Below are positions 7,522 through 16,063 of a stretch of 46,984 nt of DNA, in pieces. This stretch comes from Bacillota bacterium. Lineage in GTDB: Bacteria; Bacillota; Clostridia; Christensenellales; Aristaeellaceae. The notes beneath the pieces were generated by a model. It did not search any database. It was not told where the DNA came from and worked only from the letters and a program-made list of their open reading frames with translations. The position numbers and the translations under genes were made by a program. Where the stretch lies: positions 1-46,984 of the forward strand of contig JAEWSC010000053.1 in NCBI GenBank assembly GCA_023398575.1. Reading direction: 5' to 3'. Each line of letters begins with the position of its first letter. The first letter of the stretch is position 1.

Positions 7522-7584
7522 CGAAGGTTTCCAAAGGGCGATCGGAAAGCCCTTTGGTCGCGTCCGAAGACGCGTAAGCCTTCG
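7522..7584 (+). repeat. Structured repeat in the hisS-aspS gap (dispersed repeat, copy 2)
   Basis: An outer stem CGAAGG (7522-7527) / CCTTCG (7579-7584) encloses two hairpins: CCAAAGGGC / GCCCTTTGG (7531-7557) and CGCGTC-CGAA-GACGCG (7559-7574). The second part repeats 172-204 almost exactly. It could be an RNA processing or stability element between two cotranscribed genes, or an inserted palindromic repeat. Confidence 0.65.
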
Positions 7585-7633
7585 CAGTGAATCGAGTAAC
7601 ACATGAACAACAAACAAATGGAGGGATAGTGTC

Positions 7634-9421
7634 ATGGCAGAATTTTTAGGCGGCTGGAAACGCAGCCACATGTGCGGCGACATCCGCGAGACCATGGTAC
7701 ACCAGGAAGTCACATTGATGGGTTGGGTCCAGCGGGCCAGAAACCTGGGCGGCATTCTTTTCGTATCCCTGCGCGACCGGGCCGGCATCGTGCAGGCAGT
7801 GTTCGACGTGAACACCTGCGATGAAAAAACCTTCGGCCTGGCCGGCGAACTGCGGGGTGAATTTGTAGCTGCCATCAAGGGAACCGTTGCCCTGCGCGCG
7901 CCGGAGGCAGTAAACGACAAGATGTCCACCGGCAAAATCGAGGTCATTGCCAAAGAGCTCAAAATCCTCAACCGCGCCGATACCCCGCCCATCTATATTG
8001 AGGATGAGGCCAAGGAGTCTGAGGCCCTGCGGCTGAAATACCGTTACCTGGACCTGCGCCGCCCCTCCATGCAGGAGATGCTCAAATTTAGGCATAAAGT
8101 GGTTTCTGTATTGCGCAATCACATGGATACCGAAGGATTTGTGGAGATCGAAACCCCAATCCTCACCAAATCCACCCCAGAAGGGGCGCGTGATTACTTG
8201 GTACCTGCCCGTGTAAAGCCCGGCACCTTCTATGCGCTGCCACAAAGCCCCCAAATTTACAAGCAGCTGTTGATGCTGGCGGGCATGGACCGGTACTACC
8301 AGGTGGCCCGCTGCTTCCGTGACGAGGATGGCCGCGCTGACAGGCAGCCAGAGTTTACCCAGTTTGACATGGAAATGTCTTTCATTGAACCCGAAGACAT
8401 TCAGGGCGTGGTGGAGCGCTCCTACAAGGCCGTATTCAATGATGTAATGGGCATAGAAATTGCTTTGCCTCTGCCCCGCATGACCTGGAAGCACGCCATG
8501 GAAACCTACGGCTCCGACAAGCCCGACACCCGCTTTGAACTGCCCATTTCTGACGTCAGCAAAACGGTGGAGGGCTGCGGCTTTACCGTGTTTGAAAGCG
8601 CCCTTGCCGAAGGAAAGAACGTCGTGGCCATCTGCGCCAAGGGCGCTGCGGAAAAGCTGTCCCGCAAGGACTTTGATGCCTTGTCCGAATTCGTGAAAAC
8701 CTATCATGTCAAGGGCCTGGCCTGGGCTGCCGTAGGCAATGACGGCGCGCTGCGCTCCTCCTTTGCTAAAGCCATGGCCGGAGACAGCATGCAAAAGCTG
8801 CTGGAGAAAATGAACGTGGAAAATGGCGATGCTTTGTTTGTAATCGCCGACAAAAAATACGTGGCACTCACGGCCATGGGGCAATTGCGCTTAAAGCTTG
8901 GCGCGCAGTTAGGCCTGATCGACCGCTCAAAGTACAACCTGTTCTGGGTAACTGAGTTCCCGCTCTTGGAGTGGGTGGAGGAAAGCAACCGCTTCGTCGC
9001 CATGCACCACCCCTTCACCAGCCCCATGGACGAAGACTCTGAATTCATGGAAACAGATCCCGGCCGCGTGCGGGCCAAGTGCTACGATCTGGTCATGAAC
9101 GGCATTGAAATGGGCTCTGGCAGCATCCGTATCCATGCCAGCGATCTACAGGAGCGCATGTTCAGCCTCTTGGGCTTTACCCATGAAGAAGCCTGGGCTC
9201 GGTTCGGCTTCCTGCTGGAAGCCTTCAAGTATGGCACTCCGCCCCATGGCGGCTTTGCCTTCGGCATTGACCGGCTGATCATGATCTTGATGGGCGCGGA
9301 AAGCCTGCGGGATGTGCTGGCATTCCCCAAGATTCAGAACGGAACCTGCCTGATGATGGACACCCCCTCTACCGTTCATGAGGAGCAATTGAAGCTGCTA
9401 AAGCTCAAGTCTGAAGCCTGA
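7634..9421 (+). CDS. aspS: Aspartyl-tRNA synthetase
   Basis: A 595-residue class II synthetase of the long bacterial type, which charges tRNA-Asp (or also tRNA-Asn if non-discriminating). The N-terminal OB-fold anticodon domain spans about residues 1-110 (GWVQRARNLGGILFVSLRDRAG). Motif 2 is seen in FRDEDGRADRQPEFTQFD and motif 3 in GFAFGIDRLIMILMG; the GAD insertion lies between them. GGAGGG sits 8 bases before ATG 7634. The length fits the family (about 590). Whether it is discriminating cannot be judged here. It is the last gene of the T-box operon and is followed by paired hairpins. Confidence 0.97.
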   Translation: MAEFLGGWKRSHMCGDIRETMVHQEVTLMGWVQRARNLGGILFVSLRDRAGIVQAVFDVNTCDEKTFGLAGELRGEFVAAIKGTVALRAPEAVNDKMSTGKIEVIAKELKILNRADTPPIYIEDEAKESEALRLKYRYLDLRRPSMQEMLKFRHKVVSVLRNHMDTEGFVEIETPILTKSTPEGARDYLVPARVKPGTFYALPQSPQIYKQLLMLAGMDRYYQVARCFRDEDGRADRQPEFTQFDMEMSFIEPEDIQGVVERSYKAVFNDVMGIEIALPLPRMTWKHAMETYGSDKPDTRFELPISDVSKTVEGCGFTVFESALAEGKNVVAICAKGAAEKLSRKDFDALSEFVKTYHVKGLAWAAVGNDGALRSSFAKAMAGDSMQKLLEKMNVENGDALFVIADKKYVALTAMGQLRLKLGAQLGLIDRSKYNLFWVTEFPLLEWVEESNRFVAMHHPFTSPMDEDSEFMETDPGRVRAKCYDLVMNGIEMGSGSIRIHASDLQERMFSLLGFTHEEAWARFGFLLEAFKYGTPPHGGFAFGIDRLIMILMGAESLRDVLAFPKIQNGTCLMMDTPSTVHEEQLKLLKLKSEA

Positions 9422-9469
9422 CCAGGGACGCAGTCCCTGGACCCTGCCAAAGGGATAAAACCCCTTTGG
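9422..9469. repeat. Paired-hairpin repeat after aspS (family A, copy 1)
   Basis: CCAGGGAC-GCA-GTCCCTGG (9422-9440) is followed by CCAAAGGG / CCCTTTGG (9447-9469). The same two-hairpin arrangement with nearly the same sequence appears at 38427-38478. It follows the stop codon of aspS closely and could act as a 3' end or stability element; no long T-run follows. Confidence 0.7.
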
Positions 9470-9549
9470 AATCCCCATATTGGGGAGATATGAGATTCTG
9501 AGTGGGAAATTTCATTTTTTCACTTCCACAAATCTCATTGCGCCAAACT

Positions 9550-9599
9550 AAAAAGCAGCCAGCAGGACGAGAGCATCTTCGTATGATCTTCCTGCTGGC
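9550..9599 (-). terminator. Intrinsic terminator of the import operon
   Basis: On the minus strand GCCAGCAGGA and TCCTGCTGGC form a 10-bp stem, followed after three bases by five T residues. It lies 30 bases past the ROK gene stop, at the end of the transporter operon. Confidence 0.75.
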
Positions 9600-9630
9600 C
9601 GCATTATTATGTTTACACAACTTTATTGAT

Positions 9631-10599
9631 CTAAAGTTTTTCGGGGATGGGTGCGGGAAGGGGCCCTTTTTTCAAAAAGGTCCCCTTCCCGCAAATTACC
9701 GCGTTCTCTCTCGCGTACATCGCGGCGCCGGTGAGGCCTGGTTCTTCCAATGCGGCCTTGCGGATGGGGATATCCCGGAACACGGGATGGGCGAAAGCCT
9801 TATAGGCGGCAATAAGCCTTGGCAGCAGCACATCTGCGCTTTTTAGACAACCGCCGCCCAGGATAAAGACATCCGGGTCCAGAACGCAGGCGATATTGGC
9901 CAGGGTCACAGCCAGATCGTGGGCAGCCTGATCCACTATCGCTGCCGCCCCCATATGGCCTGCAGCCGCCAGATCATACACTTCCCCCGCGTGGGCAAAT
10001 GTCAGATGAAGCGCCGCTTCCGCCTTGCGCACAAGCGAATCGCCGGAGGCCTCGCTTTCGATAGCGCCCTGCGGCAGTCCATCCAAAGCTGTACGGCCTG
10101 GATCACAGCTCATAGACCCAAACTCCCCCGCACAGCCATGCAGGCCTTTTAGCAGCCTGCCGTTTATACATATTCCGCCGCCAATGCCCGTGGACACCGT
10201 CACATACACCACTGTGGACAACCCCTGCCCCGCGCCCAGCAGCGCCTCGGCCAGGCAGGCCATATTTGCGTCGTTTTCCACGGCCACAGGTTTACATAGC
10301 AGCCGGGATAGATAATCCCTTACAGGAAAGCCGTCAAAGTCCTTTAGGTTGGTGGCGAGCACCGGCGTTTGCCCATCCCGCATGACCCCGCCGGGTATGC
10401 CCATGCCAAGGCCCATGGCGCTTTCCCATCCAGGCAGAGACTTTACAGCATCCGCCACGCGGGCAAGCACCGCTAAAGGGCCAAGGTGGGAAAGAGTATC
10501 CGCCTTTGCCACATGCAATAGCTGTCCCTTTTCATCCGTAATGGCGGCACGCAGGTTCGTGCCCCCTAAATCCACACCAATCCATGTGCTCATTAGCAT
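9631..10599 (-). CDS. ROK-family sugar kinase
   Basis: A 322-residue ATP-dependent sugar kinase of the ROK family. It has the phosphate-binding DLGGTN (residues 10-15), the catalytic aspartate in VENDAN (Asp110), STGIGGG (about 136-142) and the HGCAGEFGSM stretch that normally precedes the zinc site. The zinc motif CxCGxxGCxE is not present: the aligned part reads DPGRTALDGLPQGAIESEASG, with no cysteine cluster. ATP-side motif ILGGGCL is present. The last residues (about GKGTFLKKGPLPAPIPEKL) are encoded by a palindromic repeat, so the C terminus may be an acquired extension. It is the last gene of the BMP transporter operon, 49 bases after the permease, and probably phosphorylates the imported sugar or nucleoside-derived substrate. 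Confidence 0.85.
   Translation of the reverse strand: MLMSTWIGVDLGGTNLRAAITDEKGQLLHVAKADTLSHLGPLAVLARVADAVKSLPGWESAMGLGMGIPGGVMRDGQTPVLATNLKDFDGFPVRDYLSRLLCKPVAVENDANMACLAEALLGAGQGLSTVVYVTVSTGIGGGICINGRLLKGLHGCAGEFGSMSCDPGRTALDGLPQGAIESEASGDSLVRKAEAALHLTFAHAGEVYDLAAAGHMGAAAIVDQAAHDLAVTLANIACVLDPDVFILGGGCLKSADVLLPRLIAAYKAFAHPVFRDIPIRKAALEEPGLTGAAMYARENAVICGKGTFLKKGPLPAPIPEKL
9653..9692. repeat. Long palindromic repeat inside the ROK 3' end (family B, copy 1)
   Basis: An 11-bp arm GCGGGAAGGGG pairs with CCCCTTCCCGC; after one mismatch, CCTTTTT pairs with AAAAAGG around a 2-base loop. A similar hairpin (CGGGAAAGGGGAT / ATCTCCCTTCCCG) lies after the DUF47 gene at 36080-36110. Here it is translated as the C-terminal tail of the ROK kinase. 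Confidence 0.7.
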
Positions 10600-10648
10600 T
10601 CTTTACATCCTTTTTACGAGATATCAATGTCTGCCTGTGCTGCTAATG

Positions 10649-11551
10649 CTAAATGGCCGGCTGCCTTTTTCTCTTAAAACTAAGCAGCACCATCATCAGC
10701 ACCGTGGCCAGGTAAGGGGACATGGCAGTCAGGCTGGCCGGAACGCCCACATTTTGCATCCTCAGCCCCAGCGCGTCAATAAAGCCGAACAATAACGCGG
10801 CCAGGAACACCCTGGGCGGGTTGGCAGCGCCAAAGATCACACAGGCCACGGCGATAAACCCGCGGGAGGCGCTCATATTCTCGGTGAACATGGTCAAATA
10901 CCCCAGCGACAAATGCGCCCCGGCAATGCCGCAGAAGGCGCCGCAGATAATGGAAGCCGTATACTTCATCCGCTCGGGGCTGATGCCCGCGCTGCGCAGC
11001 GATTCGGGGTGTTGGCCGGCGGCGCGCATCCAGAACCCGTAGGGCGTTTTATACAAAAACACCCAGCAGAGTAGAATCAGCAGCCAGCTTGCATATACCA
11101 GCAGGGAATTGCCGCTTAGCAACGGCCCCAACACCGGTATGGCTTCCAGCAGCGGCCAATGAAGCTTTGGCAGCGGCACGATGCCGGGGCTGGAAAATGC
11201 GCCTTTTACGCCAAAGATGGTTCGTAACAGAAACACTGTCAGCGCACCGGCAAACAGGTTCAGCGCCACGCCGATAATAAACTCATCGCTTTTAAACCTT
11301 ACAACAAACATGGAAAACAACAGCCCGGACAAAAGCCCCATGAGTATGGCGGCCAATAATCCCGCCACCCAACTGCCGGCAAAGAAACTGACCGCCACCG
11401 CCACAAAAGCGCTCATCAGCATCATGCCGTCCAAGCCAATGTTCATAATGCCCACCTGGTCGGTAAACAGGCAGCCCATGCCGGCCAATATGATGGGCGT
11501 TGCTGTGCGCAGCGTGTTTTGCAAAAGCTCCAGGGTAAAGATGCCGCTCAT
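10649..11551 (-). CDS. BMP-type ABC transporter permease, second subunit
   Basis: A 300-residue polytopic permease of the branched-chain/simple-sugar/nucleoside type (BPD_transp_2). The GMGCLFTDQVGIMNIGLDGMMLMSAF block and the later SERMKYTASIICGAFCGIAGAHLSLGYLTMFTENMSASRGFIAVACVIFGA block match the NupQ/YufQ-type subunit of Bacillota nucleoside importers. About eight to nine hydrophobic segments are visible. Its start overlaps the stop of the partner permease (ATGA), and GGGGAGCGG lies just upstream. It forms the channel together with the preceding permease. Confidence 0.85.
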   Translation of the reverse strand: MSGIFTLELLQNTLRTATPIILAGMGCLFTDQVGIMNIGLDGMMLMSAFVAVAVSFFAGSWVAGLLAAILMGLLSGLLFSMFVVRFKSDEFIIGVALNLFAGALTVFLLRTIFGVKGAFSSPGIVPLPKLHWPLLEAIPVLGPLLSGNSLLVYASWLLILLCWVFLYKTPYGFWMRAAGQHPESLRSAGISPERMKYTASIICGAFCGIAGAHLSLGYLTMFTENMSASRGFIAVACVIFGAANPPRVFLAALLFGFIDALGLRMQNVGVPASLTAMSPYLATVLMMVLLSFKRKRQPAI

Positions 11552-12669
11552 TTTCCGCTCCCCTCCCCCGCATAGGTCGTTTTCTTGGGCATTCTTCTGA
11601 TGCGCCTTTGCTGAAAGGACCGCAAAATCCCATCCTGGGCAGCCATGAAAAAGATGATGATGGACTGTATGATCAAAACCAGCTCGCTGGAAATGCCCAC
11701 ATTCAATTCCATGGCACTGGAGCCAATCTTTAGCGCGCCGAAAAACAAGCTCATGAAAATGATGCCTACAGGCCGGTATCGCATGATCATGGCCACCAGC
11801 ATCCCATCAAAATAAAAGCCCGCGCTCAATGTCTCCACATACCGGCGGTGGATGCCGTACACCTCCAGCAGGCCGACAATGCCGCAAATCGCGCCGGATA
11901 AAACCATCGCGCCGATGGCCAGCTTTTCGGCAGGCATGCCCATGTGCCGGGCAAAGCGGCTGCTCTGCCCGGTCAGCTTCATTTCATAGCCCAAGGTGGT
12001 TCTGGTCATCAAGTACCAGCAAAAGACAGCCAGGGCGGCGGCGTATACGATGCCCTGGGTGAGATTGCTCAAAGGAATCAGCTTTTGAAACACAAAGCTC
12101 GGGTCAATGGAGGGCGTGCCGAAGGCAATGCCCTTTTCTGTTGTTTTCAGCGGCCCCGCGCCTAGGTATGTACAAAAGTAAATGGCGGCAGAATTGAGCA
12201 TGATGGTGGTGATGACCTCGCTCACGTTCCTGCGCACCTTGAGCACCGCGGGTATATAGGCATACAACCCACCGGCCGCAACAGCCGCCAAAAACGCGGC
12301 AGGAACGGCCACAAAGGGGGTCACGCCCTTTAGGGCAAAACCGACGATGGCGGCCGCCAGGCCGCCCAAGTATAACTGTCCCTCACCACCCACGTTGAAT
12401 ATGCCGGCCTGGGCAGCAATGGCAACCGCCAGCCCGGTCAAAAACAGCGTGGCAGAGCGGGCCAGGGTGTTGCCGATGGCCCTTGGGGTGCCAAGCGCGC
12501 CCTTTATCAGCGCGGCATAGCCGGCAAGCGGGTCTTTGCCGATAAGCAGCATGATCAGCGCGCCAAGCAAAAGCGCCAGAAGTACGCTGATCAAAAGGGA
12601 GAGCAGGTAAGCGCCATCCACCTTGGGTCTATCGTCCTTTTGAAGCAACCCGCGCAATAGCGCCCTCAT
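11548..12669 (-). CDS. BMP-type ABC transporter permease, first subunit
   Basis: A 373-residue permease with about ten hydrophobic segments. The signature region ITTIMLNSAAIYFCTYLGAGPL and the GIFNVGGEGQLYLGGLAAAIVG block are typical of the NupP/YufP-type subunit. The start overlaps the ATPase stop by four bases (ATGA), and the stop overlaps the next permease start in the same way, showing tight translational coupling of the three membrane-complex genes. The C terminus (FQQRRIRRMPKKTTYAG) is basic and cytosolic. Confidence 0.88.
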   Translation of the reverse strand: MRALLRGLLQKDDRPKVDGAYLLSLLISVLLALLLGALIMLLIGKDPLAGYAALIKGALGTPRAIGNTLARSATLFLTGLAVAIAAQAGIFNVGGEGQLYLGGLAAAIVGFALKGVTPFVAVPAAFLAAVAAGGLYAYIPAVLKVRRNVSEVITTIMLNSAAIYFCTYLGAGPLKTTEKGIAFGTPSIDPSFVFQKLIPLSNLTQGIVYAAALAVFCWYLMTRTTLGYEMKLTGQSSRFARHMGMPAEKLAIGAMVLSGAICGIVGLLEVYGIHRRYVETLSAGFYFDGMLVAMIMRYRPVGIIFMSLFFGALKIGSSAMELNVGISSELVLIIQSIIIFFMAAQDGILRSFQQRRIRRMPKKTTYAGEGSGK

Positions 12670-14198
12670 GCTTGCGCCCCCTCTCCACCGGTCATATGCA
12701 GGCCGATCTCCGCTTTATCAAACCCTCCAGCAAAAAACTCCCCGGTGATCCTGCCCTCATACAGGGTGATCACCCGGTCAGATAAGCGAAGCACCTCATC
12801 CAAATCGGCGCTGGATAAAAGGATAGCGCAGCCCTGCGCCCGCTTTTCCATCATCAATTGATGAATGGCATCCATGGCCCCGATGTCGATGCCCCGGGTG
12901 GGCTGGGAGATAAGCAGCACGCGGCTGTCTAATGAAAACTCCCTGGCAGCCACCACCTTTTGCATGTTGCCGCCGGACAAAGCGCCGGCTAGGGTATCCA
13001 CACCAGGCGTGCGGATATCAAACCGTTTCACAAGCTGGCTGGCAAAAGCGCGAATAGGCTTGCGCTTTAGGTGGATTTTCAAAAAGGAAAAAGCCTTATG
13101 CTTGTGACGGCCGGCCAGCAGGTTATCGCTGATGGAGGCCGCGGCCGATACCCCGGAATACAGCCTGTCCTCCGGAATATGGCTAACGCCCAGCTCCCGC
13201 ACCTTCGCCGGCGTCATACGCGCGGTATCCCGGCTTAAAATGGTGATCTTTCCTCCGCGAACGGGGATAAGCCCCGCCAGTGCCTCCATCAATTCCCGCT
13301 GTCCGTTGCCTTCCACGGCAGCCACACCCAGGATCTCACCTTCGTGCACCATAAAGGTTACGCCCTTTAAAGCTGGCAGGCCCCGGCGGCTTAACACCTG
13401 CAGGTCCTGTGCTTCAATCAATGACGCGCCTTTTTGCGCCTTGCGTTCAAGGGGTGCCATCAGCATGTCCCGGCCCACCATCAGCGAGGCCAGCATGCGC
13501 TCGTTCACTTCTTTGGTTTGATATACGCCCATCAGCCTTCCGCCCCGCATGACACCCACCCGGTCGGATACAGCCATGACCTCGTACAGCTTATGGGTAA
13601 TCAGTATCACCGTCATGCCCTTTTCACGCACCACCCGGCGAATAACGGAAAACAGCTCCTCGGTTTCCCCAGGGGTCAGCACGGCGGTAGGCTCATCCAA
13701 TATCAATACCTCTGCGCCACGGTGCAGGGTTTTTAGTATCTCCACCCGCTGCTGCAGCCCCACGCCAATATCGGCAACCAGATCATCAGGGCTGACCGTA
13801 AGTCCATATTCGGCCACGAGGGTGTTAACCGTCTGCCTGGCCTTTTGCTGGTCATACAGCAGCTTCCACTTGCGTGGCTCCCTGCTTAGTACAATGTTCT
13901 GCGCCACGGTAAAAGAGGGCACCAGCATAAAATGCTGGTGCACCATGCCTACGCCGCGCTTGATCGCATAGGCGGGGCTGAACTTTTGTACTTTTTCACC
14001 GCGAATAAAAACGCTGCCTAGGGTAGGCTCGTTCATACCGTAAAGAATACGCATCAGCGTTGATTTGCCAGCGCCATTCTCACCCACCAGGGCAAAAATC
14101 TCGCCGGAACGAATGGATAAGTTTACATCATCGTTGGCCAATACGCCAGGAAACTGCATGCTTACGTTTTGAAAGGTGACGGCATCGGCACTTGGCAC
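12666..14198 (-). CDS. BMP-type ABC transporter ATP-binding protein (two nucleotide-binding domains)
   Basis: A protein of about 510 residues with two ABC domains in tandem, as in RbsA/MglA/NupO. Domain 1 has Walker A GENGAGKST and Walker B VLILDEPTAVLT. Its signature loop reads GVGLQQR rather than the LSGGQ form. Domain 2 has a degenerate Walker A (AVEGNGQRE), signature LSGGNMQK and Walker B VLLISQPTRGID. I chose the GTG at 14198 (AGAGGG 6 bases upstream); an upstream in-frame TTG at 14228 falls in a hairpin. It energises import through the two permeases downstream. Confidence 0.88.
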   Translation of the reverse strand: MPSADAVTFQNVSMQFPGVLANDDVNLSIRSGEIFALVGENGAGKSTLMRILYGMNEPTLGSVFIRGEKVQKFSPAYAIKRGVGMVHQHFMLVPSFTVAQNIVLSREPRKWKLLYDQQKARQTVNTLVAEYGLTVSPDDLVADIGVGLQQRVEILKTLHRGAEVLILDEPTAVLTPGETEELFSVIRRVVREKGMTVILITHKLYEVMAVSDRVGVMRGGRLMGVYQTKEVNERMLASLMVGRDMLMAPLERKAQKGASLIEAQDLQVLSRRGLPALKGVTFMVHEGEILGVAAVEGNGQRELMEALAGLIPVRGGKITILSRDTARMTPAKVRELGVSHIPEDRLYSGVSAAASISDNLLAGRHKHKAFSFLKIHLKRKPIRAFASQLVKRFDIRTPGVDTLAGALSGGNMQKVVAAREFSLDSRVLLISQPTRGIDIGAMDAIHQLMMEKRAQGCAILLSSADLDEVLRLSDRVITLYEGRITGEFFAGGFDKAEIGLHMTGGEGAQA

Positions 14199-14219
14199 CG
14201 CAATCCCTCTTTTGCATAA

Positions 14220-14247
14220 GGCGGCCAAGGCTTTAGCCTTCGCCGCC
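14220..14247 (-). other. Stable intercistronic hairpin between binding protein and ATPase genes
   Basis: GGCGGC / GCCGCC and AAGGC / GCCTT pair around a TTTA loop with one C-C mismatch. It lies in the gap after the BMP gene and just before the ATPase start. There is no T-run, so it more likely protects or processes the upstream mRNA than terminates it, which would give more binding protein than ATPase. Confidence 0.55.
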
Positions 14248-14309
14248 GGATGGTTTTAAACATGTAAACGAGAACTTGAGAATTGACACAGCCATTTTCT
14301 CCAAAGGTA

Positions 14310-15293
14310 TTACCTGGTTGTATCTACCACGATTTTTTTTGAGATAATCAACTGCTTGATGCTTTCCACCTTGGCCTTTAATTCATCAGAAACCTGCTGC
14401 ACCATATCCTCGGTGCCATAGCCGATGTCCACAAAGCCGCTGGCCATGTCCGCCAGCCAGGCGGTGCCGCCCTTCCAAACACCGCTTACCATATCGTCCT
14501 TGATGGCGGTATAAATGGACAGGCCTACGTTCTTTTTCATAGAAGCAACGATGACATCCGGGTTGATGTATTTCTGGTCAGCATCGACGCCGATGGCATA
14601 TTTGCCCTTCTCGGCCGCGGCCTCGATCACGCCCTCGCCGGTTTTGCCGGCCACGGCAAACACCACATCACAGCCGCGTTCAAATAACGTCAAAGCGCAT
14701 TCCTTGCCCTTGGAAGGGTCTTCGTACGTGTAAGAATAAATCAGTTCCACCTGCACGGCGCTGCTGGCATACCGGGCACCCTGCCTGAAGCCCACCAGGA
14801 AGTCATTAATTACGGGATCGCTCATGCCGCCGACGGCACCAACACGGTTGGATTTGGTAAGCTTTCCGGCCACATAGCCCACCAGGAAGGAGCCTTCGTT
14901 GGCGGTGTAGGGAATGCTGACCAAGTTGGCGATGCCTTCCAGCTCCTGGTCCACATAGATAAATTTCACGTCCGGCATGGCAGGTGCCACTTCCATCAGC
15001 CCGTCATAAAACTGCCAGCCCACAGCCACTACATAGTCGCTGATTTCAGCGGCTGAGATAAGCTGGGCGGTAAACAGAGATGCATCTTCTTTGCACTCCA
15101 TTACCCTGCCGTCCACGCCGAACTCATTGATCAGCATCTGCAGACCCTCGTTGGAAGAGTCATAAAACGACCGGTCGCCCAAACCGCCGGCCACAACCAG
15201 CGTCACGGTCTTTTTCTCAACAGGCTGCGCAAACGCGGGCAGGCAGCCAAAAAGCAACATAAGGGAAAGGAACAGGGCAGTGATCTTTTTCAT
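14310..15293 (-). CDS. BMP-family substrate-binding protein
   Basis: A 327-residue extracytoplasmic binding protein of the basic membrane protein (PnrA/Med) family, which captures purine nucleosides or related ligands for the importer. The signal peptide is MKKITALFLSLMLLFGCLPAFA; LFGC could be a lipobox (giving a lipoprotein) although Phe at -2 is unusual, and AFA-Q is an alternative signal peptidase I site. Family motifs: GGLGDRSFYDSSNEGL near the N terminus, PYTANEGSFLVGYVAG, VGAVGGMSDPVINDFLVGFRQGA and FAVAGKTGEGVIEAA, then GVDADQKY. AAGGAGGG precedes the ATG. It is the first gene of the five-gene operon. Confidence 0.9.
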   Translation of the reverse strand: MKKITALFLSLMLLFGCLPAFAQPVEKKTVTLVVAGGLGDRSFYDSSNEGLQMLINEFGVDGRVMECKEDASLFTAQLISAAEISDYVVAVGWQFYDGLMEVAPAMPDVKFIYVDQELEGIANLVSIPYTANEGSFLVGYVAGKLTKSNRVGAVGGMSDPVINDFLVGFRQGARYASSAVQVELIYSYTYEDPSKGKECALTLFERGCDVVFAVAGKTGEGVIEAAAEKGKYAIGVDADQKYINPDVIVASMKKNVGLSIYTAIKDDMVSGVWKGGTAWLADMASGFVDIGYGTEDMVQQVSDELKAKVESIKQLIISKKIVVDTTR

Positions 15294-15325
15294 GGGATTC
15301 CCTCCTTACAATCAGGTGACAATGC

Positions 15326-15354
15326 TTGTGCTTGAGCCGGTAAATCTATATAAT
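15326..15354 (+). promoter_or_regulatory. Sigma-A promoter of the reductase gene
   Basis: TTGTGC (15326-15331), 17-base spacer, TATAAT (15349-15354). A second -10-like TATAAT on the minus strand (15353-15358) overlaps it and may serve the divergent BMP operon, but I see no good -35 for that one. Confidence 0.65.
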
Positions 15355-15382
15355 TATAGCATACCCGCGGGAAAGAGGATAG

Positions 15383-15985
15383 ATGATTTTGCGCTTGTTA
15401 TGTATTGACGCGTGTCCCAGGGATCAGGCTGTGTCCCGCACCTATTTGCTGCTTACAGCGTTTGCAAACGCGTACAGGGCCTTACACCCTAATAACGAAA
15501 TACAAACCCTTCGCCTTGCAGACGAAGGGCTGGCTCCCTTTCTTCATGAAGATATTTTACACCGGGAACAACTGATTGATAAAGGCTGTCTAAACGACGC
15601 CATGTTCCGTTGGGCCAGGGATTTTCAGTCCTCCGACCACATTGTGGTCGCCGCACCCTATTGGGACCTATCCTTCCCCGCTGTTTTGAAACTGTATATT
15701 GAAAACATATTTGTCCGCAACTTAACCTTCCGCTATACCGCGGAGGGCGTACCGGTTGGCTTGTGCCTAGGAAAGCGCCTTCTCTATCTGACTACCGCCG
15801 GCAGCCCCATCGGAACAGAGGATTGGGGCTTTTTGTACATCCGGGCGGTTGCCAGCATGCTTGGCGTAAAGGCGTTTGACAGGATATCCGCCGAAGGGCT
15901 GGATATTATAGGCTGGGATAGCCAAAAGATATTGCAAAACGCACTGGAGCAGGCAAAGCGGGCCGCCCAAGGGTTTGGGTTATAG
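15383..15985 (+). CDS. NAD(P)H-dependent flavodoxin-fold oxidoreductase (AzoR/NQO-like)
   Basis: A 200-residue FMN-dependent reductase. It starts with MILRLLCIDACPRDQAVSRTY, matching the beta-1/phosphate-binding loop of NAD(P)H dehydrogenase (quinone)/azoreductase proteins. APYWDLSFPAVLKLYIENI is the typical FMN-site block seen as P-x-Y/W-N/D-xx-x-P-x-LK in AzoR. LYLTTAGSPIG is the second flavin loop. The likely role is two-electron reduction of quinones or azo compounds; the true substrate is unknown. GAGGAT precedes ATG 15383 and it has its own promoter. Confidence 0.8.
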   Translation: MILRLLCIDACPRDQAVSRTYLLLTAFANAYRALHPNNEIQTLRLADEGLAPFLHEDILHREQLIDKGCLNDAMFRWARDFQSSDHIVVAAPYWDLSFPAVLKLYIENIFVRNLTFRYTAEGVPVGLCLGKRLLYLTTAGSPIGTEDWGFLYIRAVASMLGVKAFDRISAEGLDIIGWDSQKILQNALEQAKRAAQGFGL

Positions 15986-16001
15986 AAACCATCAAGGACA
16001 A

Positions 16002-16046
16002 AAAAGCAGCGCGCCGCATATACCTTTCGTGCGGTGCGCTGCTTTT
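16002..16046. terminator. Bidirectional terminator between convergent genes
   Basis: AAAAGCAGCGC pairs with GCGCTGCTTTT, with an inner CCGCA/TGCGG stem. A-rich on one side and T-rich on the other, it can stop transcripts from the reductase gene (+) and from uppP (-). Confidence 0.8.
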
Positions 16047-16063
16047 GTTTACAAACGATATTC

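Noticed and set aside
7646..8884. 412-residue minus-strand frame inside aspS
   Set aside because: It is fully antisense to a clear aspS gene and has no recognisable domain.
14199..14228. Upstream TTG start for the ABC ATPase
   Set aside because: It falls within a strong hairpin and lacks a ribosome site; GTG 14198 has AGAGGG at good spacing.
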